64,000 bases of DNA. Origin: Desulforhopalus sp. IMCC35007. GTDB taxonomy: Bacteria; Desulfobacterota; Desulfobulbia; Desulfobulbales; Desulfocapsaceae. A program made the translations under genes and the position numbers. Each line of letters opens with the position of its first letter. The first letter of the stretch is position 1. This document shows, in pieces, positions 42,942-51,466 of the stretch. The notes below the pieces were generated by a model, which did no database searches, had not been told where the DNA came from, and worked only from the letters and a program-made list of their open reading frames with translations. The stretch is taken from NCBI RefSeq assembly GCF_005116575.1, contig NZ_SWCN01000001.1, forward strand, positions 124,001 to 188,000, given 5' to 3'.

Positions 42942-45092
42942 TTAATCTGCAGCAGGGATATATTTTGTAAGCGGACAATTGTCGCAGCCCGCTTTTGGTA
43001 AATCAGTGCCGTTATGAATCCTTTCAATCAGGGCGGCTACGGCAGTCTTACTGTCAGGAAACATATGCTGTTTTCCAATCTCATCAATGAGTCCCGTTCG
43101 GTTCATGACATTGAGAACCTGCATTTTGACTCCACACATCGCAAAGCCCATGTGAGCGCTGCGTATGCGTTTAACGAGCATTTCGAGCGCCTCTTCGCCT
43201 GAAGCATCCATGTCATTAATTCCACGGGCATCAAGGAGAATGTAGCGCAGGTCTGGTTGTTCTGTTCTGAATTTCAGAACCTGTTCGTCAAGATAACTGG
43301 CGTTGGCAAAAAACAGTGCACCGTCAAAGCGCACAACAGAAATATGACGACAACCTTTCAATCGATAGTCTTCCGCACTTTTGAGGACGTTATCTTCACT
43401 CAAAGAGAGGGTCGCGACGACGGGTCTCATTGATTTATAGAGAAAGACGAGCATGGAAAGAGCCACACCAACCATGATCCCCTTATCCAGATGCGGTGCG
43501 AAATAAAGGGTAACGGCGAAACTTAATACGGAAATAGCACCATCGTACCATTGGGCCTTCCAGGCGTGGATAAAGCCTTTGACGTTCACAAGGCCGATAA
43601 CAGCCATCATGATAACCGCAGCAAGGACCGCCTGTGGAAGATGATAGAGCAAAGGTGTAAAAAATAGCAGTGTTATGACGACCATGACAGAAGTGACAAC
43701 AGAGGATATACCGGATACGGCTCCTGCCTGCAGGTTTACAGCAGATCGGGAAAAAGAACCGGATACGGCATAACTTGAGCCTATTGAGCCGAGCATGTTG
43801 GCAAGGCCCTGACCTATCAGCTCCTGATTTGGATCAAGCTTCTGCCCGGTCTTTGCGGCCATTGCTTTTGCAATTGCAATTGCCTCCATGAAACCCAGCA
43901 GTGAGATTATAATGGCAGTGGGAAGGAGTTTTAAAAATGATTTGAGATTGAGTTCCGGGATGGTGAATTGGGGCAAACCTTCGGGGATCTTGCCAACGAC
44001 CGCACCCCCTCCCATAACAAGAAGCTTGGTGGTATCGAGTTTGGTATTTCCCACTTTAAGGCGCCAGATGTTGTTATCCGTGGTGATGCCTTGAGGAATC
44101 TCGGTCAGATTATAAAAGGTGAAATTGTCGCCGTCTTTTACACCTTCAAATTTGAGGTTACGAAGCTCGCTGCGTATAGCTTGATTTTCATCTTTTCTTT
44201 CGACAATCTCAAGCGCAAGGTGAGCGAGCTGACTTTTAAGTTCAATAAGATCAGCTGTTGTATGGTGATTCTTTTTTACTTCTTCGTCTACTTTCAGACC
44301 AAGTTCAGCTCTTGCTCTTCCAAGCTCTTCTATCTCGGTGACGGTTTTGTTGAACGCTGTAATTTTCTCAGTCAGGCCATGGGATTTGAAGGCAGCCAAA
44401 TCCACACGGACATCATTGTTGTAGTGGGTGAAATATGAGATAATGGTAGTAATTGCAACTGCAATGAGGACATTCGGGATGCGCGGATTTATTTTTCGTA
44501 AAAATACCATTATAGCAACGGCAGCAACCCCATATATCAGTGTGGGGATATGGGTGTAGTCCATTGCCGCCTGCGCCACTCGTATCATTGTTTCGTAGTG
44601 GTGCGGCGCATTGTCAACGTAAACTCCGAAGAATTTAGAAAATTGAGAAGAGGCGATGATAATGGCAGCGGCGTTGGTGAAACCGTTAACAACAGGGTGT
44701 GAAAGAAAGTTCACCACAAGACCAAGCCGCAGAACGCCGAGGCTAAATTGGAAAAGTCCAACGGTTAAGGCAAGAGCGATAGAGTAGGCGATAAATTGAG
44801 AAGAACCGGCTGTGGCCAGAGGTTCAAGAGAGGCTGCTGACATCAAAGAAACAACAGCAACAGGCCCCGTTGCCAACTGGCGGCTGGAGCCAAAAAGAGC
44901 GGCGACCATCGGTGGCAGGAAGGCCGCGTAGAGACCGTAATAAGCGGGCAGGCCAGCGAGCTGGGCATAAGCCATGGACTGTGGAATTAATACCAGGGCT
45001 ACCGTGAGTCCTGCAAGAAAATCCGTTTTGAATTTTCCGCCACTGTAATCTTTAAACCAATCAAGAAAGGGAAAAACTTTAAGAATCATCAT
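42942..45092 (-). CDS. sulP: SulP-family anion transporter with an internal insertion
   Basis: 716-residue transporter of sulfate, bicarbonate or other anions. Membrane part: LAGLTVALVLIPQSMAYAQLAGLPAYYGLY (typical SulP signature, key residues PQSMAYA and GLPPxYGLY-like), NPVVNGFTNAAAIIIASSQ and GSFSRSAVN. A C-terminal STAS domain covers residues ~570-690 (VRFDGALFFANASYLDEQV, DARGINDMDASGEEAL). Between residues ~225 and ~365 is a charged, coiled-coil-like insertion that ordinary SulP proteins lack. The last residues CDNCPLTKYIPAAD include two Cys. Substrate cannot be told; sulfate is plausible in a sulfate reducer. Confidence 0.93.
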   Translation of the reverse strand: MMILKVFPFLDWFKDYSGGKFKTDFLAGLTVALVLIPQSMAYAQLAGLPAYYGLYAAFLPPMVAALFGSSRQLATGPVAVVSLMSAASLEPLATAGSSQFIAYSIALALTVGLFQFSLGVLRLGLVVNFLSHPVVNGFTNAAAIIIASSQFSKFFGVYVDNAPHHYETMIRVAQAAMDYTHIPTLIYGVAAVAIMVFLRKINPRIPNVLIAVAITTIISYFTHYNNDVRVDLAAFKSHGLTEKITAFNKTVTEIEELGRARAELGLKVDEEVKKNHHTTADLIELKSQLAHLALEIVERKDENQAIRSELRNLKFEGVKDGDNFTFYNLTEIPQGITTDNNIWRLKVGNTKLDTTKLLVMGGGAVVGKIPEGLPQFTIPELNLKSFLKLLPTAIIISLLGFMEAIAIAKAMAAKTGQKLDPNQELIGQGLANMLGSIGSSYAVSGSFSRSAVNLQAGAVSGISSVVTSVMVVITLLFFTPLLYHLPQAVLAAVIMMAVIGLVNVKGFIHAWKAQWYDGAISVLSFAVTLYFAPHLDKGIMVGVALSMLVFLYKSMRPVVATLSLSEDNVLKSAEDYRLKGCRHISVVRFDGALFFANASYLDEQVLKFRTEQPDLRYILLDARGINDMDASGEEALEMLVKRIRSAHMGFAMCGVKMQVLNVMNRTGLIDEIGKQHMFPDSKTAVAALIERIHNGTDLPKAGCDNCPLTKYIPAAD

Positions 45093-45175
45093 GTCACCTG
45101 TTTTTGTGCAAAATACATTAAGTTAGGTGGCAATACTAAGACATATCTTTCTATGTTTTCGTGTTAGCCATATTT

Positions 45176-45259
45176 TCAGTAGGATAGAGCGGTTGTACAG
45201 ATTCTCTGCCTGATTCGTTTATGGAGTTGGCTACGGGCTAATTTCAAAAGTTTGTTCAT
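45176..45259 (-). CDS. Candidate 27-residue leader peptide upstream of sulP
   Basis: A 28-codon frame (27 residues plus stop) starting at 45259. The sequence runs MNKLLKLARSQLHKRIRQRI then CTTALSY, basic and amphipathic. GAGGAG is placed seven bases before the ATG, the best ribosome binding site in this region. It lies 83 bases upstream of the sulP start on the same strand. The size, position and strong translation signal suggest a leader peptide or small membrane-binding peptide. Not recognisable as a known family. Confidence 0.5.
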   Translation of the reverse strand: MNKLLKLARSQLHKRIRQRICTTALSY

Positions 45260-45548
45260 GGTAATGCTCCTCGTAAAATATGTTAAAATATGCACAAAAG
45301 GGATTGTAACCCTTAGGTTTGTGAAGGTTGAAAAAATGCTGATAAAAAATGAATCAACGTTCATATTTAATTGGATTAATCAAAGCGTCTTTTACTATAA
45401 AGTCAAGAAAAATTGGTGATTCCCCTTTCCGACCGGAGCACTAAATTGCATTTTTACAGAAAATATGGTTATCAGGATAGCTGGTGGATTGGAGAATTTC
45501 GCTCAACTCATGGGTGATCTGATTGAGATGGATGATGGGAGAGGAAAC
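45260..45548. other. Divergent region between the sulP leader and a response regulator
   Basis: 289 AT-rich bases that should carry promoters for both directions. On the minus strand TTGACT (45414-45409) is a possible -35 element, but its -10 is weak. I see no coding frame with good signals. Confidence 0.3.
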
Positions 45549-46214
45549 ATGCTTTCGGATAAAAATCAGTGTGCGGTTTTGCTGGCAGACGATCATGTGT
45601 TAATTCGGCACGGAATAAAAAATATTATAAAAAAAGACGAGCGAATTAATGTTGTGGGCGAGGTGGGGAACGGTAAAGAGCTCATGGGGTTGCTGGAAGA
45701 GTTTGACGTTGATCTGATCATTCTTGACATTTCCATGCCAGATATTGGTGGCATGGAGGCCATTGGCCTTGTTAAGGAGAAATATCCCTGGATAAAAATT
45801 CTGATGCTCACCATGCACAAGAATAAGCAATATTTTTATAACGCCATGGCAGCTGGTGCGGATGGCTATCTGATGAAAGATGATTCCGATGATGAATTAC
45901 TGATAGCCATTGAAAAGGTGTTGGCCGGGAAGTGTTACATCTCTCCTTACATGACTGATGAGTTTGCCGACGATGTTATAAGCATGTATCGAAATGACCG
46001 ACGAAGCCCCTTTCAGGAACTCACCAAAAGAGAGAAAGAAATTCTTCAGTTTGTTGTACAGGGCCTCACCAGCAGGCAGATGGCTGAACAACTGAATTTG
46101 AGCCAACGTACTGTTGACCATCATCGATCGAACCTGTTACGTAAATTTGACCGTAAAAATAGTGTAGAACTTGTCCATTATGCAGTGCGCAATGGTTTCG
46201 TCAGCAGTGAATAA
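45549..46214 (+). CDS. NarL/FixJ-family response regulator (orphan)
   Basis: 221-residue two-component transcription regulator. The receiver domain (residues ~10-125) has the acidic pair in LLADDHVLIRHG, the phospho-acceptor D60 in LIILDISMPDIGGMEA and Lys of GYLMKDDSDDE. The C-terminal LuxR-type helix-turn-helix is LTKREKEILQFVVQGLTSRQ followed by LSQRTVDHHRSNLLRKF. GAGAGGAAAC precedes the ATG at 45549; an earlier ATG at 45465 has no such site. No sensor kinase is present in the window. It may act on the neighbouring sulP, which is divergent. Confidence 0.92.
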   Translation: MLSDKNQCAVLLADDHVLIRHGIKNIIKKDERINVVGEVGNGKELMGLLEEFDVDLIILDISMPDIGGMEAIGLVKEKYPWIKILMLTMHKNKQYFYNAMAAGADGYLMKDDSDDELLIAIEKVLAGKCYISPYMTDEFADDVISMYRNDRRSPFQELTKREKEILQFVVQGLTSRQMAEQLNLSQRTVDHHRSNLLRKFDRKNSVELVHYAVRNGFVSSE

Positions 46215-46454
46215 TAAAGGATTCGGTAAAATATTTTGTATACCAGTACTGCAGGTTTTTATCTCTGATCTTTTTTGTCTATGTAACTCTTTTAAATTAT
46301 TCAGTTCTATAAAATTCACTTTGATAACTAGGTATATATACCCAGTTATCTGTTGGGTATCAGCACCGATTGCAATTTTTACTGAAGAGGCTAGTAATAC
46401 TGTCAGTTTTTTTAGTCCCTATCACGATTAACTGTACAACGAGGTGTGCCCCCT

Positions 46455-46730
46455 ATGAACAAAAGTGAACTGGTAGCTACAATTGCTGAGACAGGTAACA
46501 TGACGAAGGTTCGTGCTGCCGAGGCGTTAGATAAGGTCCTTGCCCATATGGCATCGGCCATGGAAAAGGGAGAGCGGGTGACCCTGGCCGGTTTTGGCTC
46601 ATTTAAAGTTGTGGAAAGAGCGGCGCAGAAGGGAAGAAATCCCCAGACAGGCAAGGCCATAATCATCCCTGCCCATAATGTCGTGAAATTTAAGCCGGGC
46701 AAGACCCTCTCTGAAAAAGTTCGTCATTGA
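46455..46730 (+). CDS. HU-family DNA-binding protein
   Basis: 91-residue HU-type protein: MNKSELVATIAETGNMTKVR, the core GERVTLAGFGSFKVVERA, and the arm GRNPQTGKAIIIPAHNVVKFKPG. The ATG at 46455 is chosen with GAGGTG nine bases ahead; a GTG at 46446 would add three residues. It differs from the HU at 6775-7056, so the cell has at least two such proteins. The stop overlaps the end of the convergent lgt gene by 7 bases. Confidence 0.93.
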   Translation: MNKSELVATIAETGNMTKVRAAEALDKVLAHMASAMEKGERVTLAGFGSFKVVERAAQKGRNPQTGKAIIIPAHNVVKFKPGKTLSEKVRH

Positions 46731-47539
46731 TTTTTGTCTACAATATGGCTTCTGCGTTTGCGTAGAAGCCACATAATCAAGCCTGCTGTAATCATCCCAC
46801 TGCTGAGTAACTGTCCCATGGTGATGCTGTTGTAGATAAAACCAAGCTGCTGATCCGGTTCCCTGAAGTTTTCCACAATGATTCGCACGACTCCGTAGCA
46901 GATAAAGAAGAGAGCGCAAATGGAGCCATGGGGCCAGAATTGTCTTTTTTCCCATGGCCGTTTTCTGAGACTCCAGAGTACGGCAAAAAGGATAACCCCC
47001 TCAAGAAAGGCCTCGTAGAGTTGTGAGGGGTGCCTTGGCGAAGGACCTCCGCCGGGAAAGATCATACCCAATGGTGAGTCGGTTACCCTGCCAAAGAGCT
47101 CCCCATTGATAAAATTACCGATTCTCCCAAGGCAGAGGCCAATCGGTATGGTCGCCACATAGATATCAGCTGTCTTCCAGAAATCAATGGCCTGTTTTTT
47201 ACAAAAGAGCCAGCCTCCGAGAAAAAGTGCGATACAGGCACCGTGAAATGACATGCCGCCGTTCCAGGTTGCTGCAATTTCGAGGGGATGTTTCATATAG
47301 TAGGGTAAATTGTAAAAAAGGACATAGCCGAGGCGTCCTCCGATAATAACGGAAAGGATGAGGACCATGTTGAGGTTTTCAAAATGAAGAGACAGGGACT
47401 CAAATTTGAATTCCTTTATCTGCTTTTTTACAAGCATATAACTGGCAATAAAACCAATGACATACATTAGCCCATACCAGCGTATGTGTAATGGGCCCAG
47501 GCTGAAAATAATGGGGTCTATTTCGGGAAAAGTGAGCAT
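46724..47539 (-). CDS. lgt: Prolipoprotein diacylglyceryl transferase
   Basis: 271-residue inner-membrane enzyme that moves diacylglycerol from phosphatidylglycerol to the lipobox cysteine of prelipoproteins. About seven membrane segments; conserved signatures GGRLGYVLFYN (start of the H-x-x-Q/R-x-G-Y region), GGMSFHGACIALFLGG and LCLGRIGNFINGELFGRVTD with the essential Arg and Asn, then HPSQLYEAFLEG. It follows mnmG by 9 bp on the same strand. The C-terminus runs 7 bases into the end of the HU gene. Confidence 0.96.
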   Translation of the reverse strand: MLTFPEIDPIIFSLGPLHIRWYGLMYVIGFIASYMLVKKQIKEFKFESLSLHFENLNMVLILSVIIGGRLGYVLFYNLPYYMKHPLEIAATWNGGMSFHGACIALFLGGWLFCKKQAIDFWKTADIYVATIPIGLCLGRIGNFINGELFGRVTDSPLGMIFPGGGPSPRHPSQLYEAFLEGVILFAVLWSLRKRPWEKRQFWPHGSICALFFICYGVVRIIVENFREPDQQLGFIYNSITMGQLLSSGMITAGLIMWLLRKRRSHIVDKNQ

Positions 47540-47548
47540 GTTTTTCTG

Positions 47549-49450
47549 CTAGTCCTGTCTTGTTTTTTGCATTTTCTTTAAGTGCACCTGGAGGATGGAG
47601 ATTGCCGCAGGAGTAACCCCGGAAATTCTGGAGGCCTGACCAAGAGAGTGAGGTTGTATTTTGCTGAGCTTTTCCACCACCTCATTGGAAAGCCCCGACA
47701 AGCTGGCATAATCCATATTTTTTGGCAGGATGACGGATTCGATTTTCTTAAATCTTGCGACCTGTTCGTATTGCCTGTCAATATAGCCTTTAAATTTAAC
47801 CTGAAGTTCTATCTCGGGCTGTACCTGACTATGGGTAAGCGCCTCAATCTGTGCGTGTTCTTCGTCCGTCATGGGAAGGTCGCAGAAGGCCTTCAGGCTG
47901 AGTTCCGGACGACGCAGCAGTTCAGCAAGGTGGGATTTCTGTTTAAGGTCACTGGAACCAAGATTATTCAGGGCAAGATTGACCTCAGCACCTGGTTTAA
48001 TCCAGATATTTTCCAGTTGGCGAATCCCGTCCTCAACCGCCGTCTGTTTCTCATGGAAAGAGATGTTTCGTTCCCTGGTGACAAGGCCGATTTTGTAGCC
48101 AATATCAGCAAGACGTACATCTGCATTGTCTTCCCGGAGCAGCAGCCGGTATTCAGCCCGTGAAGTAAACAAGCGATACGGTTCCTTGGTCCCGCAGGTA
48201 ACAAGATCATCTATAAGAACGCCTATGTAGGCCTGCGACCTGTCGAGAATAAGCGGTGGGGTTCCTTTGATATAGTTTACCGCATTGATACTGGCCATCA
48301 GGCCCTGGGCCGCCGCCTCTTCATACCCCGAAGTTCCGTTAATCTGTCCGGCCAGAAAAAGACCTCGTACCTTTTTCGTTTCAAGGGAAGGTTTGAGACC
48401 CAGTGGATCTATATAATCGTATTCGATAGCATAGCCGGGCCTGATAATTTTTGCATTTTCAAGCCCTTTAATAGAGTTGACCATCTTCTGCTGGGTTGCA
48501 AGCGGCAAGCTTGTGGGGATGCCGTTTGGGTATACCTCTATTGTATCAAGGCCTTCAGGTTCAATAAAAATCTGGTGCCGGTCCTTTTCGGGAAAGCGCA
48601 TGACTTTGTCCTCAATGGAGGGGCAGTATCTGGCGCCGATACCTTTTATGACACCTGCGTACATTGGAGACTGGTCTATTCCTTCTCTAATGATCTGGTG
48701 GGTCTTTTCGTTGGTGTAGGTAATGTAGCAGGGAAGTTGAGGCAGAGTGTAATTGCCCTCCGATGAAAATGAAAAATGTGCGGGAGGATTATCGCTGTGC
48801 TGATCTTCAAGATCCTCATAGTTTATTGTGTTGGCATCAAGGCGTGGTACCGTACCTGTTTTCATTCGGCCAACCTCAAAACCATTTTCCCTGAACCAGC
48901 GGGCAAGCCCTTTTGAGGCGGCGCAACCGAGCCGGCCTGCCGAGAAGTTTTTCATACCGATGTGGACAAGCCCGTTGAGGAAAGTACCCGTTGCCACAAC
49001 AACGGCTTTTACAGGGATTTTTTCTTCGATTGAGGTGGTAATGCCTGTGATTGCCCCATCCTCAACTTCAAGCCCGGTGACCACGGTCTGCTTGATGGTG
49101 AGGTTGGGCTGGTTTTCTATGACCGACTTCATTCTAAGGCGGTAAAGTAACCGGTCTGCCTGAGCTCTTGAAGAGCGTACTGCCGGACCTTTACTTGTGT
49201 TGAGTTTACGAAATTGAATAGAGGTGGCGTCGATGTTTTTGGCCATTTCTCCACCGAGTGCATCTATTTCCCTGACCAGATGCCCTTTCGCAAGCCCTCC
49301 GATTGCAGGATTGCAGGACATGGCACCAATGGTATCCACATTGATTACTGTGAGAAGAGTCTTAAGGCCAAGTCTTGCGGCAGCAAGAGCGGCTTCACAA
49401 CCAGCGTGACCTGCTCCAATAACTGCTATATCGTAGTGTTCTGAAATCAT
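47549..49450 (-). CDS. mnmG: tRNA uridine-5-carboxymethylaminomethyl modification enzyme MnmG
   Basis: 633-residue FAD enzyme that, with MnmE, modifies U34 of several tRNAs. The FAD motif [20 protein letters not shown] is at residues 9-28; [39 protein letters not shown] and [20 protein letters not shown] are hallmarks, and the C-terminal domain ends with the helical [13 protein letters not shown] region. Its partner mnmE lies at 54266-55651 in the window. Between them is the rpmH-yidC block, the common arrangement near replication origins. lgt and the methyltransferase flank it on the same strand. Confidence 0.98.
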   Translation of the reverse strand: MISEHYDIAVIGAGHAGCEAALAAARLGLKTLLTVINVDTIGAMSCNPAIGGLAKGHLVREIDALGGEMAKNIDATSIQFRKLNTSKGPAVRSSRAQADRLLYRLRMKSVIENQPNLTIKQTVVTGLEVEDGAITGITTSIEEKIPVKAVVVATGTFLNGLVHIGMKNFSAGRLGCAASKGLARWFRENGFEVGRMKTGTVPRLDANTINYEDLEDQHSDNPPAHFSFSSEGNYTLPQLPCYITYTNEKTHQIIREGIDQSPMYAGVIKGIGARYCPSIEDKVMRFPEKDRHQIFIEPEGLDTIEVYPNGIPTSLPLATQQKMVNSIKGLENAKIIRPGYAIEYDYIDPLGLKPSLETKKVRGLFLAGQINGTSGYEEAAAQGLMASINAVNYIKGTPPLILDRSQAYIGVLIDDLVTCGTKEPYRLFTSRAEYRLLLREDNADVRLADIGYKIGLVTRERNISFHEKQTAVEDGIRQLENIWIKPGAEVNLALNNLGSSDLKQKSHLAELLRRPELSLKAFCDLPMTDEEHAQIEALTHSQVQPEIELQVKFKGYIDRQYEQVARFKKIESVILPKNMDYASLSGLSNEVVEKLSKIQPHSLGQASRISGVTPAAISILQVHLKKMQKTRQD

Positions 49451-49487
49451 TTGAGATATGTCTGTGTTTTTAAATTATTAATGGAGA

Positions 49488-50363
49488 TCACCTGATCAGT
49501 ATCTCGTCCGGAGCTATAGATCGGAGCGGCGTGTCTTGTTTCTGCCACCAGATCAAGGCCCACTGTATAGGGCTGTTGCGTCGGACGCTGATGCCGTTAT
49601 CTGAGGTCTTGATGATATTTTGTTCTACATATTCGAGAAGAAGCTGTTCTTCTGTTGTGCTGAGATCCTGAAACATCCAGCGATAGGATGCAAGGGCTTC
49701 TTCAATTGACCCATATAATGTTACAGGATTGGGACGAAGTACAGTGATGTTTGGATAAATTCCGATCTTGTAGAGCAGATTTACGGTGTAAATATAATCA
49801 GGGCCTGGATCAAACGGTCGGCCTATTGCCCGGAAGGCCTCGGCCTCAAAAGGAGTTGCGCCGATGCGATCACTTATAAAAACATATTTTTTGGCAAAGG
49901 CGTTGATTTTTTTGAGTGAGGACTCAAGATCCTCGACCCCAACCGACCGTGAGGCGATGGCTATGTCATGGGAGGTAATACCTTTTGCCTGCCAATCATC
50001 TTCCCAGGCACACTGGATAGTTTCAATATTATAAATGTTTTCTTGTGCGGCATTTTGATTGAGGATTTCTAGCATACCGGGCGAAAAATCAATAGCCGTC
50101 ACTTTCTGGACCTGATGGGCGATGGGGATGGCAAGGGTGCCTGGGCCAGCACCAATATCAAGGACGGAGTAAGACTGATCCAGGGGAAGCTCACGTATAA
50201 AATGGTCTACATAATCATTTTTTTTTATGCGACTGGAAAAAGAACTGGCTTTGGAGTCCCATTCCTTGGGGCTTTTTCTTTTCCAGCCTTTTCGGGCCAT
50301 TGCATTTTTTCGGAGCAAGGACCAGTCGATGTCTTCGTAGGTCTGAGTAGTTGAATGAACCAT
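49488..50363 (-). CDS. Class I SAM-dependent methyltransferase, substrate unknown
   Basis: 291 residues. The SAM-binding motif is SVLDIGAGPGTLAIPIA (residues ~62-78), followed by VTAIDFSPGMLEIL (acidic loop) and IETIQCAWEDDWQ. The N-terminus WSLLRKNAMARKGWKRKSPKEW is basic; the C-terminal ~150 residues do not match a family I know, apart from YLRPNPVTLYGSIEEALASYRW-like sequence. Related proteins are common in anaerobes as small-molecule methyltransferases. It precedes mnmG by 37 bp, so they may be co-transcribed. Confidence 0.8.
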   Translation of the reverse strand: MVHSTTQTYEDIDWSLLRKNAMARKGWKRKSPKEWDSKASSFSSRIKKNDYVDHFIRELPLDQSYSVLDIGAGPGTLAIPIAHQVQKVTAIDFSPGMLEILNQNAAQENIYNIETIQCAWEDDWQAKGITSHDIAIASRSVGVEDLESSLKKINAFAKKYVFISDRIGATPFEAEAFRAIGRPFDPGPDYIYTVNLLYKIGIYPNITVLRPNPVTLYGSIEEALASYRWMFQDLSTTEEQLLLEYVEQNIIKTSDNGISVRRNSPIQWALIWWQKQDTPLRSIAPDEILIR

Positions 50364-50673
50364 GAAATAAAACTCTTATAAAAATAAAACGACGTAATAA
50401 GTGAAAAAATAATGATATGAGAATAGCACAGCCCATGGGGATTAGCAATAAACCCATGGCGGGCCACAGCAAAAATGTTTGACACATTGAGGTGGATATG
50501 GTTAATATTCTCCTTTTGTAATTTTGTAATTTCACAGGTACATGTGGTGTGCTTGTGAGAGAAGTTGACTTTAAGGAGGCTAACAAACCTTCAATGAGAA
50601 TATTCTTAAAGTCTCTAGAGTATAACCAAAGTCCATGTATCTATCATGGGTTCTACAGATGAGGATGTAAACA
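50364..50673. other. Divergent region upstream of rpmH
   Basis: 310 bases. It contains a strong promoter for rpmH (50479-50508) and a CCATGGG...CCCATGG inverted repeat at about 50433-50461. I searched by eye for DnaA boxes (TTATNCACA) and saw none, so there is no support for an origin here. Confidence 0.5.
50479..50508 (+). promoter_or_regulatory. Sigma70-type promoter of the rpmH operon
   Basis: Consensus TTGACA (50479-50484), an 18-base spacer, TAATAT (50503-50508). It points to rpmH 165 bases downstream. Confidence 0.65.
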
Positions 50674-50811
50674 ATGAGTAAGCGAACTTTTCAGCCAAGC
50701 AGAATCAAGCGTGCACGTACCCATGGATTTCGTGAAAGAATGAGCACCCGTGCCGGTCGTGCGATTATCCGTGCCCGCAGAGCAAAGGGTCGCAAAAGAC
50801 TCTCAGCTTAA
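50674..50811 (+). CDS. rpmH: Ribosomal protein bL34
   Basis: 45-residue, very basic protein: [38 protein letters not shown] and KRLSA. It is the standard bL34 of the large subunit. GAGGATG lies upstream of the ATG. The rnpA gene begins right after its stop. First gene of the rpmH-rnpA-yidD-yidC-jag-mnmE series. Confidence 0.97.
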   Translation: MSKRTFQPSRIKRARTHGFRERMSTRAGRAIIRARRAKGRKRLSA

Positions 50812-50812
50812 G

Positions 50813-51169
50813 TTGACGAGTCTACGGCTTTTGAAAACTTCCCTGCTCCGTAAGGGGTGGGAGTTTGAAAAAGTTTACAGCAGGGGAAAGCGTATACACG
50901 GCAATGGCTATACTCTTATATGTCTGGAAAACGGCTCAGTCGACAGCAGACTCGGTATAAGTGTCCATCGGAAAGTTCGTGGTGCAGTGAAGAGAAACCG
51001 CATTAAACGAATTATCAGGGAGTCGTTTCGGCTTGAACGAAAACAATATCCACAGGGTGTTGATATTGTTTTTGCTGTGCGTCCAGAGTTCTCCTGTAAG
51101 CATCCGGGTGATATTTGCAGAGCTGTAGGAGAAACTACAGCCAGATTCGCTTGTGGGCAGAGCAGATGA
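50813..51169 (+). CDS. rnpA: Ribonuclease P protein component
   Basis: Protein subunit of RNase P that helps the catalytic RNA mature tRNA 5' ends; about 118 residues. [19 protein letters not shown] and the RNR-motif region [21 protein letters not shown] and IIRESFR are diagnostic. The start is uncertain: a TTG at 50813 directly after the rpmH stop is taken, and a later TTG at 50831 is possible, while a longer frame would lie within rpmH. Very strongly supported by position. Confidence 0.93.
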   Translation: MTSLRLLKTSLLRKGWEFEKVYSRGKRIHGNGYTLICLENGSVDSRLGISVHRKVRGAVKRNRIKRIIRESFRLERKQYPQGVDIVFAVRPEFSCKHPGDICRAVGETTARFACGQSR

Positions 51170-51170
51170 A

Positions 51171-51398
51171 ATGAAAATAACTCGATTACCTGGAAAAGCA
51201 TTTGTCGGATGTGTGAAAGGGTATCAATATTTGATCTCACCTCTGTTACCACCGTCCTGTCGTTTCACTCCCTCCTGTTCCACATACACCATCCAGGCAG
51301 TTGAAAAATATGGCCTTCTACTTGGGGGCTTAAAAGGGTTGTGGCGCCTGTTGCGTTGTCATCCATTTTCACGAGGCGGTTATGATCCGTTGCAATAA
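51171..51398 (+). CDS. yidD: Membrane protein insertion efficiency factor YidD
   Basis: 75-residue protein of the YidD family: [20 protein letters not shown], then [20 protein letters not shown] with the three conserved Cys, [22 protein letters not shown]. It aids YidC-dependent insertion, at the inner face of the membrane. The ATG at 51171 lies just after the rnpA stop; a GTG at 51153 overlaps rnpA and is less likely. Confidence 0.95.
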   Translation: MKITRLPGKAFVGCVKGYQYLISPLLPPSCRFTPSCSTYTIQAVEKYGLLLGGLKGLWRLLRCHPFSRGGYDPLQ

Positions 51399-51466
51399 AC
51401 AGGTCTTCCGCCATTTTTTATTAACTGACATTTTAACCTTCTTCGTCATTTATAAACGGACAGTTC

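Noticed and set aside
46215-46454. Small ORFs on both strands between the response regulator and HU
   Set aside because: They extend into flanking genes and lack signals; the gap is just AT-rich.
50364-50673. Replication origin next to rpmH
   Set aside because: Gene order invites it, but I could find no DnaA-box cluster or AT-rich unwinding repeats; only a promoter is supported.
51153-51170. GTG start for yidD overlapping rnpA
   Set aside because: The ATG at 51171 gives the family-typical N-terminus and avoids the overlap.
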